Positions 24,328 to 31,740 of a DNA stretch of 64,000 bases are shown one piece after another. Below the pieces are notes generated by a model. It ran no database searches. It saw only the letters and a list, made by a program, of their open reading frames with translations, and was not told the DNA's origin. This DNA is from a virus, in IMG/VR virus record IMGVR_UViG_3300044984_001421, positions 1-64,000 of that record. One strand, written 5' to 3'. Each line of letters begins with the position of its first letter. The first letter of the stretch is position 1. The translations under genes and the position numbers were made by a program.

Positions 24328-24753
24328 TCAGAACCCGGTGCCCTGGACGTCGCGCGCCTTGAACTGCGCGGTGCCGGATACGATCTGGTGCTTCTGCACG
24401 TCGATGTCGCCGGAGTCGAAGACGCAGCCGATGTACTTGCGCAGCACCGAACCGTCGTCCTTGTCCTGGATCAGAATGTCGAACTCGACGCCTTTCAGCG
24501 CTGCGTCGCCGTTTTCCGGGATCAGGCCGGCACCTTGCAGACTGGCGTTCTTGAACTTCAACTGAGTCAGCGACAGGGTATGGTTCGCTACGGTCGGGAC
24601 GAATTCCTGGACATGGATATCACCAATGCCACTGGCTCCTTCCATGCCGTATCCGTCAGACGAGCGGCAGGATTGCGCCATGCCGACTGTGGTGCCGTCG
24701 AGTTTGACGATAACGCGGTTGCCGGTGCGGGCATTTGCGCGGGTAGTTGCCAT
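24328..24753 (-). CDS. Tail tube protein
   Basis: A 141-residue protein of the tube (XkdM/FII-like) type: NRVIVKLDGTTVGMAQSCRS at the start and VLRKYIGCVFDSGDIDVQKH near the end, mostly beta strands. Its place directly after the sheath gene is the standard order in contractile tails. ATG 24753 follows AAGGAG and is preceded by a terminator and promoter motif, allowing separate high expression. Confidence 0.8.
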   Translation of the reverse strand: MATTRANARTGNRVIVKLDGTTVGMAQSCRSSDGYGMEGASGIGDIHVQEFVPTVANHTLSLTQLKFKNASLQGAGLIPENGDAALKGVEFDILIQDKDDGSVLRKYIGCVFDSGDIDVQKHQIVSGTAQFKARDVQGTGF

Positions 24754-24802
24754 GATGCGGTCTCCTTGGGTATCAGGGTCTTTTCGATACCGTCAAGAAT
24801 TG

Positions 24803-24811
24803 CGTCACGAC
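24803..24811 (-). promoter_or_regulatory. Candidate late-promoter motif GTCGTGACG (copy 4)
   Basis: Exact minus-strand copy immediately after the sheath terminator and 49 bases before the tail tube ATG, which has a good Shine-Dalgarno sequence (AAGGAG). The terminator-then-motif order supports a promoter role. Confidence 0.75.
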
Positions 24812-24812
24812 T

Positions 24813-24843
24813 AAAGCAAAACGGGCCGCGTTGTGCGGCCCGT
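24813..24843 (-). terminator. Terminator after the tail sheath gene
   Basis: On the minus strand ACGGGCCGC / GCGGCCCGT with a 5-base loop is followed by TTTTGCTTTAG. It ends sheath transcripts before the tail tube unit. Confidence 0.8.
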
Positions 24844-24865
24844 TGGTTGCTGCGAATTGCGCTGG

Positions 24866-26578
24866 TTACACAGAGACAGACCCCGAGTAGGGCACGGCGT
24901 GCAGCACGCAGAGGATGTAGTTCAGCGGAATCACCGGGCTGCACTCGAACTCAATCCGCATCACATCGCCATCCAGCGAAACCTGGATGTTTTTGTAGGC
25001 CGGATTGATTTCGTCGCCCGCCAGTACGCCCGGTCCCATCGGTTCCGGTCGCGCCAGTTCGCGCAAGGTCGATTCGACGCGAGCGCCTGCTTCCGCCAGG
25101 ATTGCCGGCGTTCCCTTGGAGCCACGCAGATCGTCTACCGCGTTGCGGACATTGCGCGCAGTGAAGTCGACCGCGAAGCCGGTGGAGACTTCGACCCGGT
25201 TGTAGTTGTCGTTGATGCGCCAGGTGCTGATCGACTTCACCACCTTGTAGCCGCGCGCCGTTTCTTCGATACACAGCACGCCGGACAGGATCAGGTCGTC
25301 GGTATCGGTCGGGTTACGCAGTTTGGTTTCCATGCCGCGTACCTTCAGCGCCTTGTTCGTCAACGATGTGCCAGGATTGCTGCCTGCGAACGCCGCCGCG
25401 ACCATCGCAGCAGTCATGTAGCTGGGATACAGCGTCAGCGCGCCGACATTGTCGTAGTCGTAGAAGCCGGGGTAGCACTGGCTGGTGCGATCGCTGTTCA
25501 GCGCCTTGGCTGCCGCCTTGGCTTCGGCGATTGTCTGGCCTGCAGCGCCACCGACAAGGCAACGACGTTCCATGCGGGCAACGTTGGACATGAACGTGCA
25601 ATGCGTGTCGGCCTGGGCATGAATACTGACATCCGATGTCAGCGGCACTACCCATTGCACATCTTCCGATTGCAACGTGGTGAAAGCGGCTGCCCATTCG
25701 GTCGATGTCGTGGTGCCATTGGAACCGCCAGCCAGGTAGGTCCAGGCGACGTTATCCGGCACGACGCCGACGCTGGCCTGTCTGGTGGCGGTGACGTAGC
25801 CCTCGCCGTAGCCGTTGAACCAGTCAACAATCGCTTGCAGGTTAGCGGTGGCGGTGACGGTGGCGGTCTTGACGTCGACGTTGCTGGCGTAATCAAGACC
25901 GTTCAAAACCACTTTTTCATCATTGCCATCGAGCACCACAGCGGTGAAGCTGGACACCGAATTGATGCGGTCAACCAGTTTGCGCACGCTGTTGTAGGTG
26001 GCGAGGTCGATCGTGGCAACGACTGTTGAGTTCGGCGCTTCCAGCGTCAACGTGGTGCCGGTGATGCTCATGCGGGAGGTCGCTTGTGCGCCGGTGTAAT
26101 GCACCGAGAAGGCGTCGCGGTAAACGTCATCCTGGCTGTAGTAGTCGTTGCCGACTTGCGTACTCAGACGCTTGCCCTTGTTGGTGGCAGTCTCGACCTT
26201 GGCCTTTATCTCGTTGGTCCACAGTCCGTAATCGGTGGATTGCAGGTTGATGATGTTGGTGGCGCTGGCCTTCAGCATCAGCGCAGCCTGCACGGCAGGG
26301 TTAGCGCGAACAGCCATGACCGTACTCGGCGCGAAGGTCTGCGGAGACGGGTCAAAGGCGCGCTCAACCGCATCCAACAGAGGACCGCTGCGCAGCATGG
26401 CGCGAGCTTCGCTGGGCGATCCAAACTTGAGCGGCGTGTTCGGTGCGCCACCTTCTGAAGTTCCAACCAGGGCAAGGACATTCGCCACAGTCAGGTTTTT
26501 GTTGCGCATGGCGGAATCATCCACCAGCGAGGAAGTTGCGGGAGAAACCAGCAGTCGTCCGTTGAAAAATACGCTCAT
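24866..26578 (-). CDS. Tail sheath protein
   Basis: A 570-residue contractile sheath subunit. The N-terminal NVLALVGTSEGGAPNTPLKF and C-terminal STWRINDNYNRVEVSTGFAV and EINPAYKNIQVSLDGDVMRI match the conserved sheath core, with variable beta domains (residues 150-260) in between. It establishes the phage as a myovirus. Confidence 0.95.
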   Translation of the reverse strand: MSVFFNGRLLVSPATSSLVDDSAMRNKNLTVANVLALVGTSEGGAPNTPLKFGSPSEARAMLRSGPLLDAVERAFDPSPQTFAPSTVMAVRANPAVQAALMLKASATNIINLQSTDYGLWTNEIKAKVETATNKGKRLSTQVGNDYYSQDDVYRDAFSVHYTGAQATSRMSITGTTLTLEAPNSTVVATIDLATYNSVRKLVDRINSVSSFTAVVLDGNDEKVVLNGLDYASNVDVKTATVTATANLQAIVDWFNGYGEGYVTATRQASVGVVPDNVAWTYLAGGSNGTTTSTEWAAAFTTLQSEDVQWVVPLTSDVSIHAQADTHCTFMSNVARMERRCLVGGAAGQTIAEAKAAAKALNSDRTSQCYPGFYDYDNVGALTLYPSYMTAAMVAAAFAGSNPGTSLTNKALKVRGMETKLRNPTDTDDLILSGVLCIEETARGYKVVKSISTWRINDNYNRVEVSTGFAVDFTARNVRNAVDDLRGSKGTPAILAEAGARVESTLRELARPEPMGPGVLAGDEINPAYKNIQVSLDGDVMRIEFECSPVIPLNYILCVLHAVPYSGSVSV

Positions 26579-26591
26579 TTCATGCTCCCGA

Positions 26592-26816
26592 TCAGTTTAC
26601 AGGGCGGTCAGCGTACTCGGCGAAGGCGCGGAGGAAGCCCACGTCAACGTCCTTGTTATGCCCGCGTTTTTTTGCATCGGCGAAAAAACCGCCGATCAGT
26701 TCCACGCGCTTGTCGGTCTTCGACAGGCGTGCGCAGAACTCGTCCAACGTCAGTGATTCCGCCGCGATTTCATCGACGGGGTTCTTGACGTCGGCTTTTC
26801 CTTCCGATTTGCTCAT
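26592..26816 (-). CDS. Small acidic/basic helical protein upstream of sheath
   Basis: A 74-residue protein (SLTLDEFCARLSKTDKRVEL, then GFLRAFAEYADRPVN). ATG 26816 follows AAGGAGATAAAGCA. It is located between a neck-type gene and the sheath. No family is recognised; it may assist tail-head joining. Confidence 0.65.
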   Translation of the reverse strand: MSKSEGKADVKNPVDEIAAESLTLDEFCARLSKTDKRVELIGGFFADAKKRGHNKDVDVGFLRAFAEYADRPVN

Positions 26817-26828
26817 TGCTTTATCTCC

Positions 26829-27671
26829 TTACGGATTGATTGCTGTGGCGACGACCGGGATATCCGAAATCGTCAAGTAATCGCTGTTGCCAACGACGTT
26901 TGAGGTTGTCACGCACGAAAACTGCGAGGACGTCATGTACACAGGCGCGCTATAGCTCTCGTAATCATTCGAGTCAGCAGACGGGGAGAAGGTCACTTCA
27001 TACATTCCGTTGGCATTGAAAAGCGGGATGTTTGCGACCACGATGCGCTCAATCTCCCGGCGCAGCGTGATGCGCTCATCCGGATTCAATGCCCACCCGA
27101 CAATGTGCAGCGATACCCTGCTGATCCAGCCGTCCTCGTCGCCTTGATCAAAAGAAATCGCGTCGCCCTGCCCTATCTGCGCGCCAACACTGTTTGCATC
27201 AGGCGCACCCCCGGCGAACTCGACCGTCACAACAGGCCACGCAACATCAGACGCAAGAGGCGGCGAATTCAATACCTGAATTTTCCCGCGTGAGTGCGTC
27301 ATCCGTCCGCGCGCAATCGAATCCTGCAGTCCGTAGTCGAGACGGTCGCGCATGACAGAAAGCGGGTCCGGGAAATCAATCGTGTAAGTGGACGCTGGGA
27401 CCACGCTCGTCGCCGTCTCCGTCGTCCAGGACGTTCCATCAAAGAAGAACGGCTGGTAGAAGTAGGTCGTTCCATTGACCAGCGCAGAGTCATCCAGAAC
27501 CACTAGCTCGGTTCCGGAATGGATGACAGACGCGGTCGGGTCATTGTGCGCGACGATGTCGTTTGTTTTTTTGCGCAGCAGCACCCAATTCACCGCGCCA
27601 GACGGCGGGCGCAGGAAAAGCCGAACGGCATTCCCGATAGGAAGTGGGTCAGTGAACCAGATTGAAGGCAT
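26829..27671 (-). CDS. Putative tail/neck structural protein
   Basis: A 280-residue, beta-rich protein. Its N-terminus has fibronectin-III-like strands (VNWVLLRKKTNDIVAHNDPT, TTYFYQPFFFDGTSW). ATG 27671 lies 13 bases after the GTCGTGACG motif without a Shine-Dalgarno sequence. It lies between the gp10-like neck protein and the sheath, so it is likely a tail terminator or neck component. Confidence 0.65.
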   Translation of the reverse strand: MPSIWFTDPLPIGNAVRLFLRPPSGAVNWVLLRKKTNDIVAHNDPTASVIHSGTELVVLDDSALVNGTTYFYQPFFFDGTSWTTETATSVVPASTYTIDFPDPLSVMRDRLDYGLQDSIARGRMTHSRGKIQVLNSPPLASDVAWPVVTVEFAGGAPDANSVGAQIGQGDAISFDQGDEDGWISRVSLHIVGWALNPDERITLRREIERIVVANIPLFNANGMYEVTFSPSADSNDYESYSAPVYMTSSQFSCVTTSNVVGNSDYLTISDIPVVATAINP

Positions 27672-27684
27672 GACAGAATCATGC

Positions 27685-27693
27685 CGTCACGAC
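27685..27693 (-). promoter_or_regulatory. Candidate late-promoter motif GTCGTGACG (copy 5)
   Basis: Exact minus-strand copy, 13 bases before the ATG at 27671. Confidence 0.7.
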
Positions 27694-27696
27694 CAG

Positions 27697-28473
27697 CTAA
27701 GGCAATACAACCATCTGAGCGAAGTTCTGCATGAACTTCTGCTCCACTCCGCTCGCCAGGTCTCGCGCGATGTTCAACCCAGGTGTGGCGCGCACTATCC
27801 ACTTCCCAGTCTGATCCTCTCGCATGACGCGGAAGGTCAGATAGGCGGACGACTTCGACTTACCTGTTGACGTGTTGAAACGAACCATGCCGGCATGAAT
27901 GTCTGTCGTGTGGTGAGGCTTCAGCTTTTGAGTCAGGCCAGCCGGCAATCTACCGCCCCACTTGTAGACACTCTGCGGCACGGTCGCGCCGGTAGCGGAC
28001 AATCGTGTCTTCTTTCCGATAACAGAAGACTGAACGAGCTTCTTTGCCTGATCGTAAACATGCTTCGGCATAGCCAGCGCCAGCGCGCCATGGCCGGGCG
28101 TATTGTGACGAAACGGGATGATCAGGTACTTCTTGCCGGCCTTGGTCTGCCGCGTGCGCTGCGATGTCTGCAGCATGACCTTCAAGTCCCGCTCAGGGAA
28201 GCCAGACTCTATGCCAGAAACAGTTTTGTCTTCACTCGATACAAGCGCCGATGTGTTTCCGGTCATCCGCCACTTAATCGAGTCGATTGCTGCCTTCTTC
28301 CCATCCTCACGCACGCCAGGCGCGTGATATATGGCGAGTTGCCATGCCGTCGCAGTTTCTGCCGCCGTCTTTTCGACTGCATTCGAAACCGACTGCATCA
28401 CGTCCTGAAGCATGACATCAGCCAGAGCACCAAGGTGCGTCAGGTCAATGTCGACTTTGAATGTGGCTTGCAT
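27697..28473 (-). CDS. Neck / HK97 gp10-like protein
   Basis: A 258-residue protein (start ATG 28473, overlapping the preceding stop). It has a basic helical and beta composition with SVSNAVEKTAAETATAWQLA near the N-terminus and YLTFRVMREDQTGKWIVRAT near the C-terminus, as in gp10-like tail-completion proteins that bind the head-tail interface. Confidence 0.6.
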   Translation of the reverse strand: MQATFKVDIDLTHLGALADVMLQDVMQSVSNAVEKTAAETATAWQLAIYHAPGVREDGKKAAIDSIKWRMTGNTSALVSSEDKTVSGIESGFPERDLKVMLQTSQRTRQTKAGKKYLIIPFRHNTPGHGALALAMPKHVYDQAKKLVQSSVIGKKTRLSATGATVPQSVYKWGGRLPAGLTQKLKPHHTTDIHAGMVRFNTSTGKSKSSAYLTFRVMREDQTGKWIVRATPGLNIARDLASGVEQKFMQNFAQMVVLP

Positions 28474-29099
28474 CACCGACCGAACAGGTCAAATCGCCTG
28501 ACGACAACCCGCCTGGGTAACGGCAATCCACCATGGTGAGCACGCTCTGTCGGGAGTTCCTGAAAGACGAAATAGTCCGGATTCCAACGACCAGTCACCG
28601 TGTATTTTGTTCCCGCTGCCGGCTGCGGATCGACACCCCAGTCAATCTGTGAATTAACGATTGCACGCGCCGTTGAGTCCACAATCGTCGCGCCACTGAT
28701 CCAAAAAACGCGATCAATTGAGTCTGGCGTGAACTGGATGTCATCCAGAACGCCTCTCTCCAAGATTACGCTGAATGGCTGGGTTGCTTCAATCAGCCGA
28801 ACAATGTCGAATTGGCCCATCGCATACAGCGGAGAGTCAGACGGCAGCGTCAACAACAGGTCGCCCGCCTCAAATATGCCAAAGGCGGCATATTGACGCT
28901 TTGAATGCATGCTCGATACGCCGACACGTCCAGCGACTGAAGTCTGCCAAATGCGGCCTTTGCCGGCACAGTGTGGGCATGTCGTGCTGGCAGCGCCGGA
29001 ATGGGGAGAAACGCACGGACAAGCATCTGACTTGCTCCATAGCGTGTCCTGCCCGATTCCAGCCAGAAATCCATTGAAGGCAATCGGTGATAACTTCAA
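28473..29099 (-). CDS. Neck-region protein with Cys-rich zinc-finger-like motif
   Basis: A 208-residue protein. Residues 27-48 contain CPC, a 12-residue spacer and CPHCAGKGRIW, a zinc-ribbon-like set of cysteines. The rest is beta-rich. It begins with TTG at 29099, coupled to the previous stop as TTGA, and overlaps the gp10-like gene. Position suggests a head-tail joining role; no family is assigned. Confidence 0.65.
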   Translation of the reverse strand: MKLSPIAFNGFLAGIGQDTLWSKSDACPCVSPHSGAASTTCPHCAGKGRIWQTSVAGRVGVSSMHSKRQYAAFGIFEAGDLLLTLPSDSPLYAMGQFDIVRLIEATQPFSVILERGVLDDIQFTPDSIDRVFWISGATIVDSTARAIVNSQIDWGVDPQPAAGTKYTVTGRWNPDYFVFQELPTERAHHGGLPLPRRVVVRRFDLFGR

Positions 29100-29311
29100 C
29101 TTGCGACCCCCAATGGGCGAGCATCTTCCATGTCGAAACGCTTGGTCAACGTCTCGACTGGTTCTGCAATCCCATTCCCAAGGTAACGATAGACGATTCC
29201 GTCACGGACAAATAGGTCGCCTGGGGAAAGTACCAGCCGGTTATCTTGATCCATTTCTTGCCCTTGCATCAACACGCTTCTGCCAGTCTTGTAGGCAATC
29301 CGGGAAGGCAT
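29096..29311 (-). CDS. Small hypothetical neck-region protein
   Basis: A 71-residue protein (NRLVLSPGDLFVRDGIVYRY), beta-rich, overlapping genes on both sides. ATG 29311 follows AAGAG. No family is recognised. Confidence 0.6.
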   Translation of the reverse strand: MPSRIAYKTGRSVLMQGQEMDQDNRLVLSPGDLFVRDGIVYRYLGNGIAEPVETLTKRFDMEDARPLGVAS

Positions 29312-29495
29312 CGCAACTCTTCATCTGCTGTCCGTGATGACTGAACTCGCATGCCTGACAAAACACTTGCAATGGTTCGCGCCGTAGCTTTTGCGCTTCG
29401 AGTGCTTGTTTAAGGTCAAGCGCCTCCCTGAACTGGGCCTGGTCGCACTCGTCCATGACATCGCGGAATGTCCCGTTGTCTTGGTCTTCAATCAT
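29241..29495 (-). CDS. Small Cys-containing hypothetical protein
   Basis: An 84-residue protein starting at ATG 29495, which overlaps the previous stop (ATGA). Its C-terminal half has VFCQACEFSHHGQQMKSCDA, a CxxC...HH...C set that may bind a metal ion. It overlaps the next gene by 71 bases in another frame, more than usual, so one of the two could be shorter than drawn. Confidence 0.55.
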   Translation of the reverse strand: MIEDQDNGTFRDVMDECDQAQFREALDLKQALEAQKLRREPLQVFCQACEFSHHGQQMKSCDAFPDCLQDWQKRVDARARNGSR

Positions 29496-30274
29496 ACGAA
29501 CATGCACCTGATACCGTGGATCGCATCCCGCAACGCGTCCAGCTTGTCATCGATGCCATCGTGCAACTTCTGGGTATCAACAGAAGTGCTCTGAGACAAC
29601 CCATCCGCAGAAATAGAACCAGACTGCGGGAAGAACATGCCGTCAATGATGCGCAGCAGCGCCATCTTCTTGATGACATCCAGCAGGTCCGGATAGTTGT
29701 TCACGGCATCAGTCAATCCAGCCGTATAGCGAATCCTGACCATGTGCGGAACAGATCGCCCGCCGCCAATGATCTGCATCAGGTGCATGGCAATCGGCGT
29801 CGCCATCGATGCGCCGGTCGGTACGATGCGAATTTGTCCGTATTTGCGATCCATGCGTATCCAGTCGGCGGCGATGTCGAACGGGTGCGATGCGACAGCG
29901 GGGAAAACCATCTGAATGCTTTGCACGGCGATGATCGGCTTCTGGCGAGTTACGATAAAGCCCCACTTGTCGTTCTGGAACATATCTGGCTCGTAGTCAT
30001 ACGCAGCCTCGACCAGATGTGGGACGGTCGTGGTGACCGGCTCCGGGCCATCGCTCACCGTAGTCAGCGCGGCTATTTCGTCATCTGTCGGGTCGCCAGC
30101 AAATATCTGCGTCGGCTCGAACAGCACGCGCAACTGACGCGACGCATCCGCCTCTGCGGCTTTGTACTGCGACCATAGGAAGCCCGCTTCATACGAACTT
30201 GGCATGGGCATAGCCATGCGGTTCAGAGAGGCTTGTAGCGCGGTTTCTGCATCAATTTGTGAAAGTAGCGGCAT
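29492..30274 (-). CDS. Head-completion / connector-type protein
   Basis: A 260-residue protein located where head-completion proteins lie, between capsid-proximal and tail genes. Stretches such as DAVNNYPDLLDVIKKMALLR are helical, as in connector proteins. ATG 30274 lies 13 bases after the GTCGTGACG motif, itself directly after a strong terminator, so it heads its own transcription unit. Confidence 0.6.
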   Translation of the reverse strand: MPLLSQIDAETALQASLNRMAMPMPSSYEAGFLWSQYKAAEADASRQLRVLFEPTQIFAGDPTDDEIAALTTVSDGPEPVTTTVPHLVEAAYDYEPDMFQNDKWGFIVTRQKPIIAVQSIQMVFPAVASHPFDIAADWIRMDRKYGQIRIVPTGASMATPIAMHLMQIIGGGRSVPHMVRIRYTAGLTDAVNNYPDLLDVIKKMALLRIIDGMFFPQSGSISADGLSQSTSVDTQKLHDGIDDKLDALRDAIHGIRCMFV

Positions 30275-30287
30275 ACGAACATCCTTT

Positions 30288-30296
30288 CGTCACGAC
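30288..30296 (-). promoter_or_regulatory. Candidate late-promoter motif GTCGTGACG (copy 6)
   Basis: Exact minus-strand copy, immediately downstream of a bidirectional terminator and 13 bases before the ATG at 30274. Confidence 0.75.
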
Positions 30297-30300
30297 AAAC

Positions 30301-30329
30301 AAAAAGGGCCACCGAAGTGGCCCTTTTTT
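30301..30329. terminator. Bidirectional terminator
   Basis: AAAAAGGGCCAC-CGAA-GTGGCCCTTTTTT is an 8-bp GC-rich stem with A/T runs on both sides. On the minus strand it ends the unit containing the genes at 30343-31672. Confidence 0.9.
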
Positions 30330-30342
30330 GTGAGCTTGCGGA

Positions 30343-30540
30343 TTAACGCTCGCTCAAGGTTTTGACGCTATGTGCCGACACAAACGTGGTCGCTGTAACG
30401 CCACCGTCCAGGTCAAGCTTCGCCATCGCAGCGTTGTGCGCCACGATCAGCTCGTCAATAACATCACCAAGCTTCACCTTTGCTGCTGTGGGAGACATTC
30501 TGTTCAGGTCAGATTTGAAATTGCGTTTCGGCATATCCAT
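30343..30540 (-). CDS. Small hypothetical protein
   Basis: A 65-residue protein (MDMPKRNFKSDLNRMSPTAA, then VIDELIVAHNAAMAKLDLDG), starting at ATG 30540 overlapping the previous stop (TGATG). It lies between the capsid and connector genes. No family is recognised. Confidence 0.6.
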   Translation of the reverse strand: MDMPKRNFKSDLNRMSPTAAKVKLGDVIDELIVAHNAAMAKLDLDGGVTATTFVSAHSVKTLSER

Positions 30541-30728
30541 CACTCACCGCCTTTCTTTTTTGTGGCAGGCTTTTCTTCAACGGGTTCAAGCGTGTAGCCC
30601 GGTATTCCATTGAATTGAGCAGCCGCGTCATCTTCCATCACCGACTCAACGCCACCTTCAACGGATTCGAACTCGATGCCGTTGATGTTGGTGGACGCAT
30701 TCGGTAACTTGCATGTTACTTTGATCAT
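30540..30728 (-). CDS. Small hypothetical head-region protein
   Basis: A 62-residue protein (KLPNASTNINGIEFESVEGG) with a Lys-rich C-terminus. ATG 30728 follows AAAGGAGATCAAAG. Small proteins of this kind, encoded just after capsid genes, are often head decoration or completion proteins; this is unproven. Confidence 0.6.
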   Translation of the reverse strand: MIKVTCKLPNASTNINGIEFESVEGGVESVMEDDAAAQFNGIPGYTLEPVEEKPATKKKGGE

Positions 30729-31672
30729 CTTTGATCTCCTTTGTTTGAGATGAACGCATTTATGACGTCACGACTGAATAACTCGGTGTTTCCGTTCTCC
30801 ATTATTGGCGGGCCTTGGTATTTGAGATGTGCAAAGTCGCGGTGGAATTGGCGCTCGGCAGCGCGAGCGTGTTCACCGCGAGTGAAGCGAACCTCATGGA
30901 CCACTTTTGCATTTATCCCGTCACCCAGGCCAAGCCCTTGCTTCCTGAGTTTTGCCGTCCGGTTCGTTATCCCGATCTTGCACAACACATCCCCACCAGG
31001 GAGGGTGAACTCCATGCAGTACAGGATGGCTGGCTTGTCGCCATCAAATCCGTATTTGCCAAGATCCATGTGCGCGCAGGCTTCTTCAAGGTAGCCATGC
31101 TCTATGGCGTGTTTGTAAGCGCCAGGACACCCGGAATGAAACAGGCTTCGTGTTACAAACTTTCTGGCGATCAAGAGAGCAGAAGTCTTATGCCAAGATG
31201 TTTTTGCATCCATGTGCCCAGATACAGCATCCATCAATCCGCTCCTCATCGCGTAGACGTATGCCGATACGTTTCCTCTTCTGAACGCCGCGCGAGTTGT
31301 GTACTTTCTCGCCTCATGCGTGATTTTTTCTAAATCCCATAGTGGGTATGTTGGTGCCATGTGAGCGCATGCTTCATCCAGGAATCCATTGTCCTTTGCA
31401 TGACAGTATGCCCCTGAACATTTACGCTTGAACTCACTTTTGCTTTTGTGTTTCAGCCCTTCCGTAAGCGCGGATGCCTTGTCCCAGCGAACATCCGAGT
31501 AAACCAAAGATATTTGCATGTGCGAGCAAATGCTATCCAGAATTCCGAGTCGCCATGCAAACATGTACGCTGACTGCGAGTGGCGAGCAAACTCAGAGCG
31601 GGCTGAGAACTTCATCGCCTCAAGGCTTGCTGACTCAATTGTGAATCGCTTCTTGCGTTTTTTCTTTTCCAT
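30725..31672 (-). CDS. GIY-YIG-type homing nuclease with N-terminal helical repeats
   Basis: A 315-residue protein. Residues 10-210 hold four or five repeats of about 45 residues with the pattern A..ARK..TR..F..G...AY..A...G.L..AC.HM. The C-terminal 100 residues (AILYCMEFTLPGGDVLCKIG, ITNRTAKLRKQGLG, then HARAAERQFHRDF) resemble a GIY-YIG/T5orf172-like nuclease. It is preceded by the capsid terminator. It is probably a homing endonuclease inserted between capsid and neck genes. Confidence 0.7.
   Translation of the reverse strand: MEKKKRKKRFTIESASLEAMKFSARSEFARHSQSAYMFAWRLGILDSICSHMQISLVYSDVRWDKASALTEGLKHKSKSEFKRKCSGAYCHAKDNGFLDEACAHMAPTYPLWDLEKITHEARKYTTRAAFRRGNVSAYVYAMRSGLMDAVSGHMDAKTSWHKTSALLIARKFVTRSLFHSGCPGAYKHAIEHGYLEEACAHMDLGKYGFDGDKPAILYCMEFTLPGGDVLCKIGITNRTAKLRKQGLGLGDGINAKVVHEVRFTRGEHARAAERQFHRDFAHLKYQGPPIMENGNTELFSRDVINAFISNKGDQR
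30766..30774 (-). promoter_or_regulatory. GTCGTGACG motif inside the nuclease gene (copy 7)
   Basis: Exact minus-strand copy within the last codons of the homing nuclease (Ser-Arg-Asp), 37 bases before the ATG of the next gene at 30728. It could serve the downstream small genes or be coincidental. Confidence 0.45.
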
Positions 31673-31680
31673 CTCGTCAC

Positions 31681-31710
31681 CAAAACAAAACTGGCCGGAT
31701 AGCCGGCCAG
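31681..31710 (-). terminator. Terminator after the major capsid gene
   Basis: On the minus strand CTGGCCGG-CTAT-CCGGCCAG is followed by TTTTGTTTTG. It separates the capsid gene from the homing nuclease. Confidence 0.85.
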
Positions 31711-31740
31711 TGATGTGAGCATACTTCTAGTGCGTTAAGG

